A DNA stretch of 64,000 bases from Nocardiopsis ansamitocini (GTDB lineage Bacteria; Actinomycetota; Actinomycetes; Streptosporangiales; Streptosporangiaceae), in contig NZ_BSQG01000006.1 in NCBI RefSeq assembly GCF_030268225.1, positions 1 through 64,000 on the forward strand, written 5' to 3'. The notes beneath the pieces are model-generated. The model was not told the DNA's origin, searched no databases, and worked only from the letters and a program-made list of their open reading frames with translations. The position numbers and the translations under genes are program-made. Of this stretch, positions 52,698 to 61,312 are shown piece by piece; the stretch's first letter is position 1; each line of letters opens with the position of its first letter.

Positions 52698-53933
52698 ATG
52701 ACTGCGACCATCAGTGCATCCCCCGTCCCGGTGGCCCCGGAGGACCGTCGTGCCCGAATCGCCGTGGCACTGCTCTTCCTCACCAACGGGGCGGTGCCCG
52801 CCAACCTGATCCCGCGCTACCCGGCGATCGTGGCGAGTCTGGAGCCGACCAACGCCGAGTTCGGGCTGGCCGTGGCCGCCGGTCCGTTGGGCGCTCTCTC
52901 CTCCGGTTTGCTGGCCGGGATGCTGATCAGGCGTTTTCGTTCCTCCCGCGTGGCGGTGGCCTGCATGGTGGCGTCGAGCGTGTGCGTCCTCCTGGCCGGG
53001 GTCTCGCCGATGCTGGTCCTCCTGGGCGCGGCGCTGTTCATGGTCGGTGCACTGGACTCGGTCGCCGACGTCGCCCAGAACTCCCACGGGTTGCGCGTGC
53101 AGCGTCGCTACGGCCGCTCGATCCTCAACTCCTTCCACGCGATCTGGAGTGTGGGGGCCATGCTCGGGGGGCTGATGGGCGGAGCGGCCGCCGGCCTGGG
53201 CATCCCTCCGGGGCTGCACCTGGCCGCCTCCGCGCTCGTCTTCTCCCTCGTCAACCTCCTGTGTTACCGGTTCCTGCTCGCCGGGCCCGAGCCCACGCGC
53301 GTCGAAGGGGAGGCGGCCGTACAGGACGAGGCCGCCTCCGGGACCCGCGCAGCCGCGCGCCTGGGCACCTACGCGATCCTGTTGGCCCTCGGCATGATCG
53401 CGGTCAGCGGTTCTCTCGTGGAGGACTCAGGAGGCACGTGGGCAGCCCTCTACCTGTCGGGGTCTCTGGGGGCGGCCCCGACGGTCGCCGCACTGGGTTT
53501 CGTGGCGCTCGCCGGAATGCAGTTCGTGGGCCGCATCATCGGCGACGGCCTGGTGGACCGGTTCGGCCAACGGGCCGTCGCCAGGGTCGGCGGAGCGACC
53601 ACCGCCCTCGGGATGGGGCTTGCCCTGGTCTTTCCCACCATCGGGGGCACGATCATCGGCTTCGGGCTGGCCGGTCTCGGGATCGCCACCCTGGCGCCCG
53701 CGGCCATGCACACCGCGGACCAACTCCCCGGTCTGCGCTCCGGCAGCGGTCTGACGATGTTGAGTTGGCTGATGCGGCTCGGTTTCCTGCTCTCCCCGCC
53801 CGTGGTGGGACTCGTCGCCGACGCGACCGCACTGCGCTACGGCCTGGTGGTCGTCCCGCTCGCGGGGCTGGTGGCCGTCGTGCTCTCCGGATTCCTGCCG
53901 ACCCGATCCACCCCGGAGGCCAGACGATCGTGA
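52698..53933 (+). CDS. MFS transporter
   Basis: Major facilitator of 411 residues with about 12 membrane helices. The loop between helices 2 and 3 is LIRRFRSSRVAVA, and the second-half counterpart [15 protein letters not shown] polar loop of about 30 residues separates the halves. ATG 52698 has no strong ribosome site. The divergent TetR gene and the operators suggest a drug or metabolite exporter or importer induced by its ligand; the substrate is unknown. It ends in a stem that also contains the stop of the convergent gene. Confidence 0.88.
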   Translation: MTATISASPVPVAPEDRRARIAVALLFLTNGAVPANLIPRYPAIVASLEPTNAEFGLAVAAGPLGALSSGLLAGMLIRRFRSSRVAVACMVASSVCVLLAGVSPMLVLLGAALFMVGALDSVADVAQNSHGLRVQRRYGRSILNSFHAIWSVGAMLGGLMGGAAAGLGIPPGLHLAASALVFSLVNLLCYRFLLAGPEPTRVEGEAAVQDEAASGTRAAARLGTYAILLALGMIAVSGSLVEDSGGTWAALYLSGSLGAAPTVAALGFVALAGMQFVGRIIGDGLVDRFGQRAVARVGGATTALGMGLALVFPTIGGTIIGFGLAGLGIATLAPAAMHTADQLPGLRSGSGLTMLSWLMRLGFLLSPPVVGLVADATALRYGLVVVPLAGLVAVVLSGFLPTRSTPEARRS

Positions 53934-53951
53934 CCGGGACGGTCACGATCG
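53925..53951. terminator. bidirectional terminator containing both stop codons
   Basis: CGATCGTGACC and its exact reverse complement flank GGGAC. The stem covers the TGA of the MFS gene (53931-53933) and the TGA of the convergent CoiA-like gene (53943-53945). Confidence 0.8.
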
Positions 53952-55115
53952 GGGAGCGTGGGCCGGGCAGCGCCATCCGCCCAGGTAGAGGCGAGCGGGG
54001 CCGGCGCACCCGTGGAGGCAGCCGTCCTGGGTGAGCAGGGCGGTCGTGGTGGCCGACTGTGCGCTTATCGTGTGCACGGGCAGGCGCGGTTCGCAGAGAG
54101 GTGTGCTCCCGCGGCGCGGTGCGGTTCGCCGGTCCTGCCCGGGGGTGTGCAGGGGGGAGTCGTTCCAGTTCTCCCGGTCCGGGGTACGGGGGTGGGGCAC
54201 CCTTCCGGGGAACGCAGGGGACAAGGTCTCCTCGGTACAGGGTTTCTTGATGGCGTGTGCGTAGCGTTCGCGGTCGGAAGCCGGTACCCAGCGTCGTACG
54301 ACGCCGCCGTCGGGGGTTGGGATGGCCATGGGAACGTAGACGCCGCCGGCGGTCGCACCCACCAGTTCCTCTACGAGCAGGCGTACCGCCTCCCAGTGGG
54401 AGTGTCGTTTACCGCAGTCGACAGTCAGGCGTCCGGGTACTGGATCGGGGCAGACGCCGCCGAGGTCCTTGCACAGCGGGTAGCGAAGCCGGTACACGCC
54501 TCCCGCCACCCGCAGGGAACGGTCACGCAGGACGGTCTGCCAGGGCATGTCGTTGGCCAGGGTCCAGGGCACCCGGTCGACGAGGGGCGACCGGCCGTCG
54601 GTGGTCAGCCAGGAAGGGGTGAGCCCATCCCGGCGGGCGAGACCGGCGTGCCGGACGACCGTCGCTCGCCGCAGGCGACTCAGCTGAATCCTCCAGCCCA
54701 GGTCCAGACCGTCGCCGTGCACCACGACATCGGATGTGGGGGCGCGGCGAGCGGCTGTGGCTTCGACAACCACGCTGTATCCGGCGCGCTGGGCATCTGC
54801 CGCCACCCGTTCCTTCCACGCCTTGTGCTCGTCGCTTTCGGGTTCATGGCAGGGGCCCTCGGCAGAGCCGTGGTGCACGATCTGCCGACTGCCGTCGCGT
54901 TGTTCGCGCAGATGGACCCAGGGTGAGGCGCGGCCGATGGAGACGCATCCCTGGCACTGGAGTTCGCCTCGGCTGATGCTGCGACGCCGCCCTTCAGGGG
55001 TCGTGCGCAATTCGTCCCAGAGCCCGGGATGGCGACTGAATCCGAGGTCGTCTTCGTTGGGGTCGAGGTAGATGTCGCGGGCGAGATAACGGATGAGTGC
55101 GAGCCTCGTCGACAC
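53943..55115 (-). CDS. CoiA-like nuclease with Cys-rich zinc elements
   Basis: Protein of 390 residues, GTG start with GGGAG upstream. The N-terminal part has a zinc-finger-like CQGC (about 54-57) with HHGSAEGPCH (82-90), then a PD-(D/E)XK-type core resembling competence protein CoiA: ESDEHKAWKERVA, TSDVVV (Asp near 129) and RIQLSRLRRATVVRHAGL. A Cys-rich tail (CLHGCAGPARLYLGGWRCPAH) may bind another zinc. In competent bacteria CoiA acts on incoming DNA; here it has no competence neighbours, so a defence or mobile-element role is possible. Family assignment is by motif only. Confidence 0.6.
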   Translation of the reverse strand: MSTRLALIRYLARDIYLDPNEDDLGFSRHPGLWDELRTTPEGRRRSISRGELQCQGCVSIGRASPWVHLREQRDGSRQIVHHGSAEGPCHEPESDEHKAWKERVAADAQRAGYSVVVEATAARRAPTSDVVVHGDGLDLGWRIQLSRLRRATVVRHAGLARRDGLTPSWLTTDGRSPLVDRVPWTLANDMPWQTVLRDRSLRVAGGVYRLRYPLCKDLGGVCPDPVPGRLTVDCGKRHSHWEAVRLLVEELVGATAGGVYVPMAIPTPDGGVVRRWVPASDRERYAHAIKKPCTEETLSPAFPGRVPHPRTPDRENWNDSPLHTPGQDRRTAPRRGSTPLCEPRLPVHTISAQSATTTALLTQDGCLHGCAGPARLYLGGWRCPAHAPRS

Positions 55116-55646
55116 GGTGCTCCCTGCGGGCCGGGGCAGCGCGGGCAACTGCCGGTTGACCGGGTACTTTCCCGGACGGCCGGTCCGGCGTCCCTTTTTG
55201 GCCGGATGCGGCCCAAAGGGAAAGGTTGCCCGACGGTTCGCAAAGGTGGTTCCCATCTGCGCGGGAGGTACCACGGGAGTGGTGCGGCCATCGTCGAACA
55301 GGCTTCCCCGGAGCCGGGGCCGCTCAGGTCACGAACTCCTTCCCCAGGGCCTCGACTCGGACGGCGATGGCGCGGACACGCCGATCGTGAGGTCCGACGC
55401 CTTGGACAGGCCCCGGGCGCTCGCTCGCAGAACGGTTCGGTGGAACCGGGCGGTCCGAGCCGTTCGATCAGGGCCGCCCCGTCCGCTCTACCGTCGGGTC
55501 GGGGCCGTCGCGGCTCCGACGCCCCAGGTGGGGAAAGTGGCCGATTGCGGCCGGGGCAAGCGGCGGCCGAGCGGGGAGAACTATCCTGGCCTGTCCGTCA
55601 ATCCTGGTGCTACTCGGCGCGGGATCGGATCGGTTGAGGAGGCGAA
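55116..55646. other. 531-base gap upstream of the CoiA-like gene
   Basis: No convincing gene. A stem TCCCTTTTTGGCCG...CGGCCCAAAGGGA lies at 55191-55221, in the leader of the CoiA-like gene. The right part (55600-55646) carries the ribosome site AGGAGG of the next gene. Open frames on both strands are G+C artefacts. Confidence 0.45.
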
Positions 55647-56129
55647 ATGGACCCGATAGCGGTGACACTGGCGGCGAGCGCGGCCACGACGTTGGTACAG
55701 GCCATGATCACCGACGGCTGGGAGGCCGTACGGGACCGCTTCGCGGGCCTGTTCGGCCGTGCCGCCACGGGCGTGGTCGCGGAGCTGGAACGCTCCCGCC
55801 TCGATGCGCTTGCCGGCCCGGAGCTGGCGGAGGAGGTCGTGGGCGAGTGGAAGCCGAAGCTGCGGCGCCTGCTCACCGACAACCCCGAGGCGGTCCAGGA
55901 ATTGCGCGCTCTCCTGGAGGAGCTCGCCCCCCGCGCGGAAGAGAGCGGGGTCGCGAACACGATCACGGGTGACGTGTCGGGGATCGCGGTGCAGGCCCGC
56001 ACCATCCACGGTGGAGTCGCCGCCACCGCTTACCGTGGCGATCACCTCGATCAGCGGGTGGCACGGGCGGGCCGCGACGTGATCGGGGGGCAGCACGACG
56101 ATCCGCGAGGGCCGGGGCAGGACGGCTGA
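55647..56129 (+). CDS. small helical protein, possible NLR-associated N-terminal domain
   Basis: Protein of 160 residues, ATG after AGGAGG. The first 100 residues are helix-rich (IAVTLAASAATTLVQAMITDGWEAVRDRFAGLF), then a short beta segment NTITGDVSGIAVQARTIHGG. Proteins of this kind occur as stand-alone genes or as N-terminal parts of STAND NTPases in Streptomyces, but no NTPase follows here. Function unknown. Confidence 0.65.
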   Translation: MDPIAVTLAASAATTLVQAMITDGWEAVRDRFAGLFGRAATGVVAELERSRLDALAGPELAEEVVGEWKPKLRRLLTDNPEAVQELRALLEELAPRAEESGVANTITGDVSGIAVQARTIHGGVAATAYRGDHLDQRVARAGRDVIGGQHDDPRGPGQDG

Positions 56130-56630
56130 GGCGGGTCGTGGTCACCGTCCGGCCCGACTGCCCTGACGGCCGCAATGAGTGCCGGGCCGTGCGTCGGGCA
56201 CGGCTGCGCGCACGTATGCCGGATCGTTCGACGCCCTGCTCGACCGTTCACCGATGCCGGAACCGACGAGCGGTGCAGTGGCTGCCTGCCGCCACGCGGT
56301 GACAGATGTCATCGGGTTTTCGTGACTGGCGCATCTGGGGGGAAGGGCGCACGCCTGTGACGATGGGGACGCAGTGGCCGACACTCTGCCGGGGGCGTGG
56401 CCACGCGAGGCGAACGGTCGCGGGATGCGGGCGCGCTGTCCGCGACCGTTCGCAGCATCCACCCCTCCGGCGCGGCCTGGTTCGGTGGCCCAACCGGTCG
56501 TTTCGGTCGGTTCGGCGGTGCTGCGGCCGGGCACTGAGCGATCACCGGCGCTCCGGCGCAACCCACCTCCATGATTGCAGCTCCGCGTGTCTTGACCTGC
56601 ATAGACGTGCTGCTGGGTGATGATGGTCCC
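56130..56630. other. 501-base gap before the SSI gene
   Basis: No gene seen. The last 60 bases are A+T-richer and should hold the SSI promoter. Longer minus-strand frames here are unsupported. Confidence 0.45.
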
Positions 56631-57038
56631 ATGATCGCTCGCACCTTTGCCCGGCGGATCGCCGGTGCCTCACTGGTCGCCGCGGTACTGGCCGGTCCAC
56701 TCGTGGTTGTGCAGTCGGCGAGCGCAGCCCCGGTGGGGCCGGGGCTTTTCCTCACGGTTTCCGGCTCCAACGACACGTGGATCCGCGGGGTCGATCTGGA
56801 CTGCGAATCGGGCAGGGGCGGGGACCACCCCAACGCGGAAGCGGCCTGCGCGGCGCTGGACCGGGCCCGTGGCGACCTCGATGCGCTGCCGGGCAGGCCG
56901 CGGCCCTGTACCAAGGAGTACGACCCCGTTACCGCCACCGCAGTCGGCGAGCACCGCGGGCGTTCCGTCGACTGGACCAGGACGTACCCCAACGCCTGTG
57001 TGTTGTGGTCGGCGACGGACCCGGTCTTCGACTTCTGA
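56631..57038 (+). CDS. secreted subtilisin-inhibitor-like (SSI-family) protein
   Basis: Precursor of 135 residues with a Sec signal (about 1-31, ARTFARRIAGASLVAAVLAG, cleavage after SASA) and a mature SSI-type domain with four cysteines in the usual pattern. The reactive loop reads PRPCTKEYDPV; by alignment the P1 residue is Lys95 of the precursor, suggesting trypsin-like targets rather than subtilisin, and P1' is Glu. SSI proteins guard against or restrain secreted proteases during differentiation. ATG 56631 is the start with the best signal peptide. Confidence 0.88.
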   Translation: MIARTFARRIAGASLVAAVLAGPLVVVQSASAAPVGPGLFLTVSGSNDTWIRGVDLDCESGRGGDHPNAEAACAALDRARGDLDALPGRPRPCTKEYDPVTATAVGEHRGRSVDWTRTYPNACVLWSATDPVFDF

Positions 57039-57306
57039 CAGGTGTATGCCCGGCGACAGTGAAAGCGGCCCGAGAGACAGGGCGGCGTGGCGCCCACGAG
57101 CATCCGCTCCCGCGTTCCGGAGGGAACCGCCACGTAGCGCCCGGCCGGCGTGGCCCGCAGGGATGCCCCCTCTGCGGGCCACATGGCACCGACTTCCGGC
57201 AGTACCGACTTCCGGCAGTACCGATGGTGGTTCGGGAAAGTCGTGCCGAGCAGGAGAGGACGCGATGGCGTGCGGTGCCTTTCGCCCGTCTGGTCAAGGA
57301 GGGTCC

Positions 57307-57675
57307 GTGCTCGTTTTCCGCCGTGTCGCCGCCGTGATGGTCGTCGCCGATGACCCCGACGTGTCCGCCCGGTGGTGGGCCGATGTCCTGGGTGTCACCG
57401 TGCACCGCGATGTGGCGCCGCACGGGGCGGTCTACGCGTGGATCGAGCTCGGCGGGGTCGAGTACGGTTTCCACCCCGCCGACGACGAGCGCAACCCCCG
57501 CGGTGCCAGTCCGGTCGTCTACTGGGCCGTGGAAGGAGATCTGGAGCAGGCGCTGGAGTCATTGCTGGCAGTGGGCTGCACCCGCCACCGGGGCCCTCTC
57601 GATGTGCGGCCGGGACGCCGCATCGCCCAGATCGTGGACCCGTTCGGCACCGTCATCGGCATCGAGGGCAGGTGA
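57307..57675 (+). CDS. VOC-family (glyoxalase/bleomycin-resistance-like) protein
   Basis: Protein of 122 residues with one VOC fold: VMVVADDPDVSARWWADVLG at the start and RIAQIVDPFGTVIGIEG at the end. GTG 57307 follows AGGAGG by four bases; the upstream ATG at 57265 is less likely. The metal-binding residues typical of the active pairs are not all present, so it may bind a small molecule rather than catalyse. Located 268 bases after the SSI gene. Confidence 0.78.
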   Translation: MLVFRRVAAVMVVADDPDVSARWWADVLGVTVHRDVAPHGAVYAWIELGGVEYGFHPADDERNPRGASPVVYWAVEGDLEQALESLLAVGCTRHRGPLDVRPGRRIAQIVDPFGTVIGIEGR

Positions 57676-57838
57676 GCGCCCCGGCCGATGTCACCACAGG
57701 GCTCGGGACACCGAGGAGCCGAGCACTGCCGGCGGGGATCTCGTCAGGACCGCGGACGGTCGCGTTCCGGTCGGCCGCGGTGAACCCCGAACGCTCGGAG
57801 ATGGACCCTGGCCCGGTGCCGCTACTAGGGTCGGGCGG

Positions 57839-58387
57839 ATGAGCGCTGATCCCACGGAGTCCTTCTCCCGCCCCCGAGCAGCGGCCGGCGTGCTGTTCTT
57901 CGACGGGCAGGGGCACGTGATGCTGGTGGTCCCCTCCTACAAGAACCACCGTGACCTTCCCGGCGGCTACATCGAGCACGGGGAGACGCCGAGCCGCGCG
58001 GCCGCCAGGGAGGTCCAGGAGGAACTGGGAATCGAACCGCCCATCGGTCGGCTGCTCGCCATCGACTGGGCGCCCAGTCGCGTGGAGGGGGACAAGCAGC
58101 TGTTCATTTTCGACGGCGGGCGACTGGCACAGGATCATCTCGACGCCGTGGTCCTCGACCAGGTCGAGCTGACCGGTTACGGCTTCCACGACGTCGCCGT
58201 GCTCCACGAACGGACCACGCCCCGCCTGGCCCGCCGAATCACCCATGCCGTCCAGGCCCGGGCAGAAGGTGCGATCGCCTACCTGGAGAACGGCGAACCG
58301 CTCGGTCGGCCGTCGACGGGCGGGGTGGACGAGCCTCGCGAAACGACTCCGGATGCCCGCCCCGACAGGCAGACGTTCCTTTCTTGA
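57839..58387 (+). CDS. NUDIX hydrolase
   Basis: Protein of 182 residues with a full Nudix box at about 42-64 (GG..EHGE...AAREVQEELG) preceded by LPGGYIEHG and by a variable N-terminal strand. The C-terminal 40 residues are polar and unlike the fold. It hydrolyses a nucleoside-diphosphate-linked substrate of unknown kind. ATG 57839 has GGGCGG upstream. Confidence 0.88.
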   Translation: MSADPTESFSRPRAAAGVLFFDGQGHVMLVVPSYKNHRDLPGGYIEHGETPSRAAAREVQEELGIEPPIGRLLAIDWAPSRVEGDKQLFIFDGGRLAQDHLDAVVLDQVELTGYGFHDVAVLHERTTPRLARRITHAVQARAEGAIAYLENGEPLGRPSTGGVDEPRETTPDARPDRQTFLS

Positions 58388-58794
58388 CCGGTTCGGTCCA
58401 CGGGCTTCGCCCGACAGGGACGAAAAACCGGCCACACTTCCGCCCCGTCGCAGCTTAGGCGGCCAAAGCCCCGGGTAGGGGCTGTTCCTGGAGCGTCGCG
58501 TCACCCTCTCACGATCGCTGGCCGGCGGGCACCGGCGTTAAAAAGCAGCGCACAGGTGCCAGGGCTTCCCGTCATAGGAGTGACGTCAAGAAGCAGCGTC
58601 CGCATCCCGGGACACGCCCCCCGAGCGCGGGGAGCTCTCTCCACCTACCGGTGCCCGGCGAAGAGCGCCCGATCGACCCTCTGCGCGTCTTCCGTTCCGT
58701 GTCAGTCGGGGAAGGTGAACCCGCGTTCCTACGCCCCCGGGGCACCGGTGTGTGCCCCATCGCGTTCACCGCGTCGGTGGTGGGCGGTCGCGTA
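58388..58794. other. 407-base gap with a short terminator-like hairpin
   Basis: No gene. A stem AGCCCC-GGGTA-GGGGCT at 58467-58483 may end the NUDIX transcript. The remaining sequence shows no repeat or operator I trust. Confidence 0.45.
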
Positions 58795-59469
58795 TCAGCA
58801 CACGGGGGAACGCGCGATGCGAAAACCTACGTCGTCGATCCGGAAGGTCGGATGACTGCGACGGCGCACCGAGGCCCGGCAGCTCCAGTGCTCGTCCGCC
58901 CACCCGCCGCCGCGCAGTACCCGGTAGGTGCCGTAGACCTCCGCGTCGTAGACGTCCCAGCACCATTCCCAGACGTTGCCCAGCATGTCGTACAGGCCCC
59001 ACGCGTTGGGCTGTTTGCCGCCCACGGAGTGGGCCCGTTCGGTTGAGTTGCGGCGGTGCCAAGCGATCGCGTCGAGCTCCCCGTACCGTGCGCCGGTCGT
59101 ACCGGCCCGGCAGGCGTGTTCCCATTCGGCCTCGGTCGGCAGCCGGTACCCGTCGGCGGAGGTGTTCCACCCGGCGGTCTCCGTACCGGCATGCAGGTCG
59201 TACACGGGGGTCAGGCCCTCGCGTCGGGACAGTGTGTTGCAGAACCGAACCGCGTCCCACCAGGAAACGCCTTCGACCGGCAACCGGTCACCGCGTGCGG
59301 TGCCCGGCTGCCGGCCGGTGACCTGTGCATAGCGTGCCCGGGTGATCGGGTACGTGCCGAGTTCGTACGGCGCGACCTCGACTGACCATGTGCGCTGCGT
59401 CCGCCGGTCCGACAGCATCACCTGCCCCGGAGAGACGGCCACCATCGTGTTCTCCGCAGGCGCGTTCAT
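58795..59469 (-). CDS. FGE-sulfatase-superfamily (SUMF1-like) protein
   Basis: Protein of 224 residues with the SUMF1/FGE fold: YPITRARYAQVTG, PVEGVSWWDAVRFCNTLSRREG, GYRLPTEAEWEHACRAGT, GNVWEWCWD and VLRGGGWADEHWSCRASVRRRSHP. In true formylglycine-generating enzymes two cysteines sit in the GGSFLC..SYC region; here the first is replaced and only the Cys of WSC remains, so it probably does not make formylglycine. It could act like other superfamily members. The start ATG 59469 is weakly supported. Confidence 0.82.
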   Translation of the reverse strand: MNAPAENTMVAVSPGQVMLSDRRTQRTWSVEVAPYELGTYPITRARYAQVTGRQPGTARGDRLPVEGVSWWDAVRFCNTLSRREGLTPVYDLHAGTETAGWNTSADGYRLPTEAEWEHACRAGTTGARYGELDAIAWHRRNSTERAHSVGGKQPNAWGLYDMLGNVWEWCWDVYDAEVYGTYRVLRGGGWADEHWSCRASVRRRSHPTFRIDDVGFRIARSPVC

Positions 59470-59929
59470 GGGCGATGATCCTAGCCGTCCGATGCCGTGC
59501 GCCGACGTCCGCCGTCGGGTCGCATGCCCGGGCGCATGGCGTGGCGAGTAATTACTCTGTGTAGTGATTCTCTATAATCGGTTACCTAGAGTCATCTAGT
59601 GGTTGGTGGGTCCTGCGGTGCGTTCCCACCGCATCGGGCGCCATCGGCCCGGTCTGTCCGCAGATTCAGTCCGATCCTTACGAGAAGGCCGAAGAAGAGT
59701 GCAGAAAACTCATGGGCCCCGAGCGCGAACGATGCTCTTTTCTCCAGCGGCTCCGACCTCTGTCCCCAGACTTCGCAGGGCATCGTTGCCGGGGGGCGCC
59801 TGCCCGGCCCGCCGGGTTCGAGGGGAACGGATCCGCCCGGGCGCGGCGAGACGCGCCATCGATGTGCGGGCGGTGCGCGAACAGTCCGCGCCGGTTCGCC
59901 GGGCCGCCCCGTCCCCGGTTGCGGACGGG
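59470..59929. other. 460-base gap with an A+T-rich patch
   Basis: Bases 59549-59600 are much more A+T-rich than the rest and contain an exact TATAAT at 59573-59578, which resembles a -10 element but has no clear -35 partner. No gene is seen in the gap. The patch may be the promoter of the secreted protein at 59930 or a trace of foreign DNA. Confidence 0.5.
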
Positions 59930-60328
59930 ATGCCGCCGCTGGTCGTCCGGCGTTCGGTCGAGGTACCGGCTGTCACCGGTCCGACGGGGCCCAGGGCGCC
60001 TCGCGTCCTCGGTATGTGTACGGCCGCCGCGGCCCTGATCCTGGTCACGGTCTTTCCGGCCCAGGCCGCCCACGGTGACATCCTGCTGTGGGACCCGCTC
60101 AACAACACGGAGTACACGATCTCCGCACCCCAGGGCGGGGAGTGCTACAACAGCAGCGACGACGGTTCGCAGTTCTCCGCCAGCAGGGTGCGCAACAAGA
60201 CCGACCGCACCATTGTGCTGTTCGAGAACGGTGCGTGTGACGGGCGTATCGGTGCGGTGGCCGCGGGGGAGACCTACGAGTTGGACGTTCCGGCCGTGAG
60301 TTCGCTCCGGATCCTGGGCGAGGAGTAG
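59930..60328 (+). CDS. small secreted protein of unknown function
   Basis: Protein of 132 residues. A signal segment (GMCTAAAALILVTVFPAQAAHG) is clear; ATG 59930 adds an arginine-containing n-region (PRAPRVLG), while ATG 60014 would leave no basic residues, so I prefer 59930. The mature part is about 85 residues with two cysteines and a beta-rich pattern (LLWDPLNNTEYTISAP, NKTDRTIVLFENGACDG), reminiscent of small secreted I36-type inhibitors. No homologue function is certain. Confidence 0.65.
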   Translation: MPPLVVRRSVEVPAVTGPTGPRAPRVLGMCTAAAALILVTVFPAQAAHGDILLWDPLNNTEYTISAPQGGECYNSSDDGSQFSASRVRNKTDRTIVLFENGACDGRIGAVAAGETYELDVPAVSSLRILGEE

Positions 60329-60688
60329 CCGTTCGGTCGGCGCCCGCTCCCGGGGTGCGGGACGACCGCCCGAAGCGGTCCGCCGAGTTCGCTCGTGGCT
60401 CGAAGCAGCGCCCTTCGACCGGGCCGTTCGCGTTGTGCATCCCGTGCGGGCGCAGCGGGGTGCACAACCGTGTGCCATGCCGTCGCGCGGCCCCGGCTCG
60501 GCTGCCAGGGGGTCCCCTGGGGGCGAGCTCGACACTCGCTCCTCCGGGGCCGAGTTCGCCCGATGGTGTCCACCGGCCAAGGGTGAAAACTCTCCGAAAT
60601 CGATTGGCGACTTGGGGTAGCGTCCATTTCTGGGTGGGGCCCCATCCCTGTTCAGAACTGGTTTGCACACTTCACGAGGAGTACGGAT
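60329..60688. other. 360-base gap before the BP74-like gene
   Basis: No gene seen. The last 100 bases are A+T-richer and carry the ribosome site GAGGAG for the next gene. Confidence 0.45.
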
Positions 60689-61054
60689 ATGAGCGACCCC
60701 GTCTACTTCGCCTTCACCGCCAACGGCCATCCGGAGTTCATCTTCAAGCTCACCAGCGAGGCGCGAATCGCCGAGGCCCGCCGGATCGTCTCCGGCGAGG
60801 AGACGGAATCCGTGCATGTCATGGGCAGGATCAGGAAGCAGCGAAAGGACTACAACCCCCGTTGGGACTTCCACTTCGATCCCGACACCATTTCGTTCTT
60901 CACGATGGCGATCGAGGTGTGCGACGCCTCTCCCCACTACGTCAACGACCACCTCGATGAGGCGTGCGGCGCCTTCCTGCCGGGATGTTTCTGGTGCCCG
61001 TGGGATTCCAAGGTCACCCGCGAGGTCCCGGCAGCCGAGGTGGCCGCGGTCTGA
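60689..61054 (+). CDS. BP74-like protein
   Basis: Protein of 121 residues resembling the BP74 family first described as a calmodulin-binding secreted protein of Dictyostelium: AFTANGHPEFIFKLTSEARI, then RIVSGEETESVHVMGRI, WDFHFDPDTISFFTMAIEVCDASPHYVNDHLDE and the end PGCFWCPWDSKVTREVPA. No signal peptide was seen. Its bacterial role is unknown. GAGGAG precedes ATG 60689. Confidence 0.72.
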   Translation: MSDPVYFAFTANGHPEFIFKLTSEARIAEARRIVSGEETESVHVMGRIRKQRKDYNPRWDFHFDPDTISFFTMAIEVCDASPHYVNDHLDEACGAFLPGCFWCPWDSKVTREVPAAEVAAV

Positions 61055-61312
61055 CCGGACCCCTTCGGGGCAGCCGTTCGTCCCGAAGGAGTCGTGAGGA
61101 CGATGCGCCGGCCGGTTCCACCCGAGGCAGGGAAGCGCTTCCGCATATCGCGAGGTGGGAAGAAGCACCGGTCATCGTCCGTTGGCCTCCCCGCCGTGCC
61201 ACACCAGCGGCGGAGGGGGCAACCCCGCGGGATACGCGGGATACGGTCGTCGTCCGCGCGCCTCGCGGGCAACCACGTGGCCCCCACGCTCTGAGCTGCG
61301 TAGAGTCCCGTC

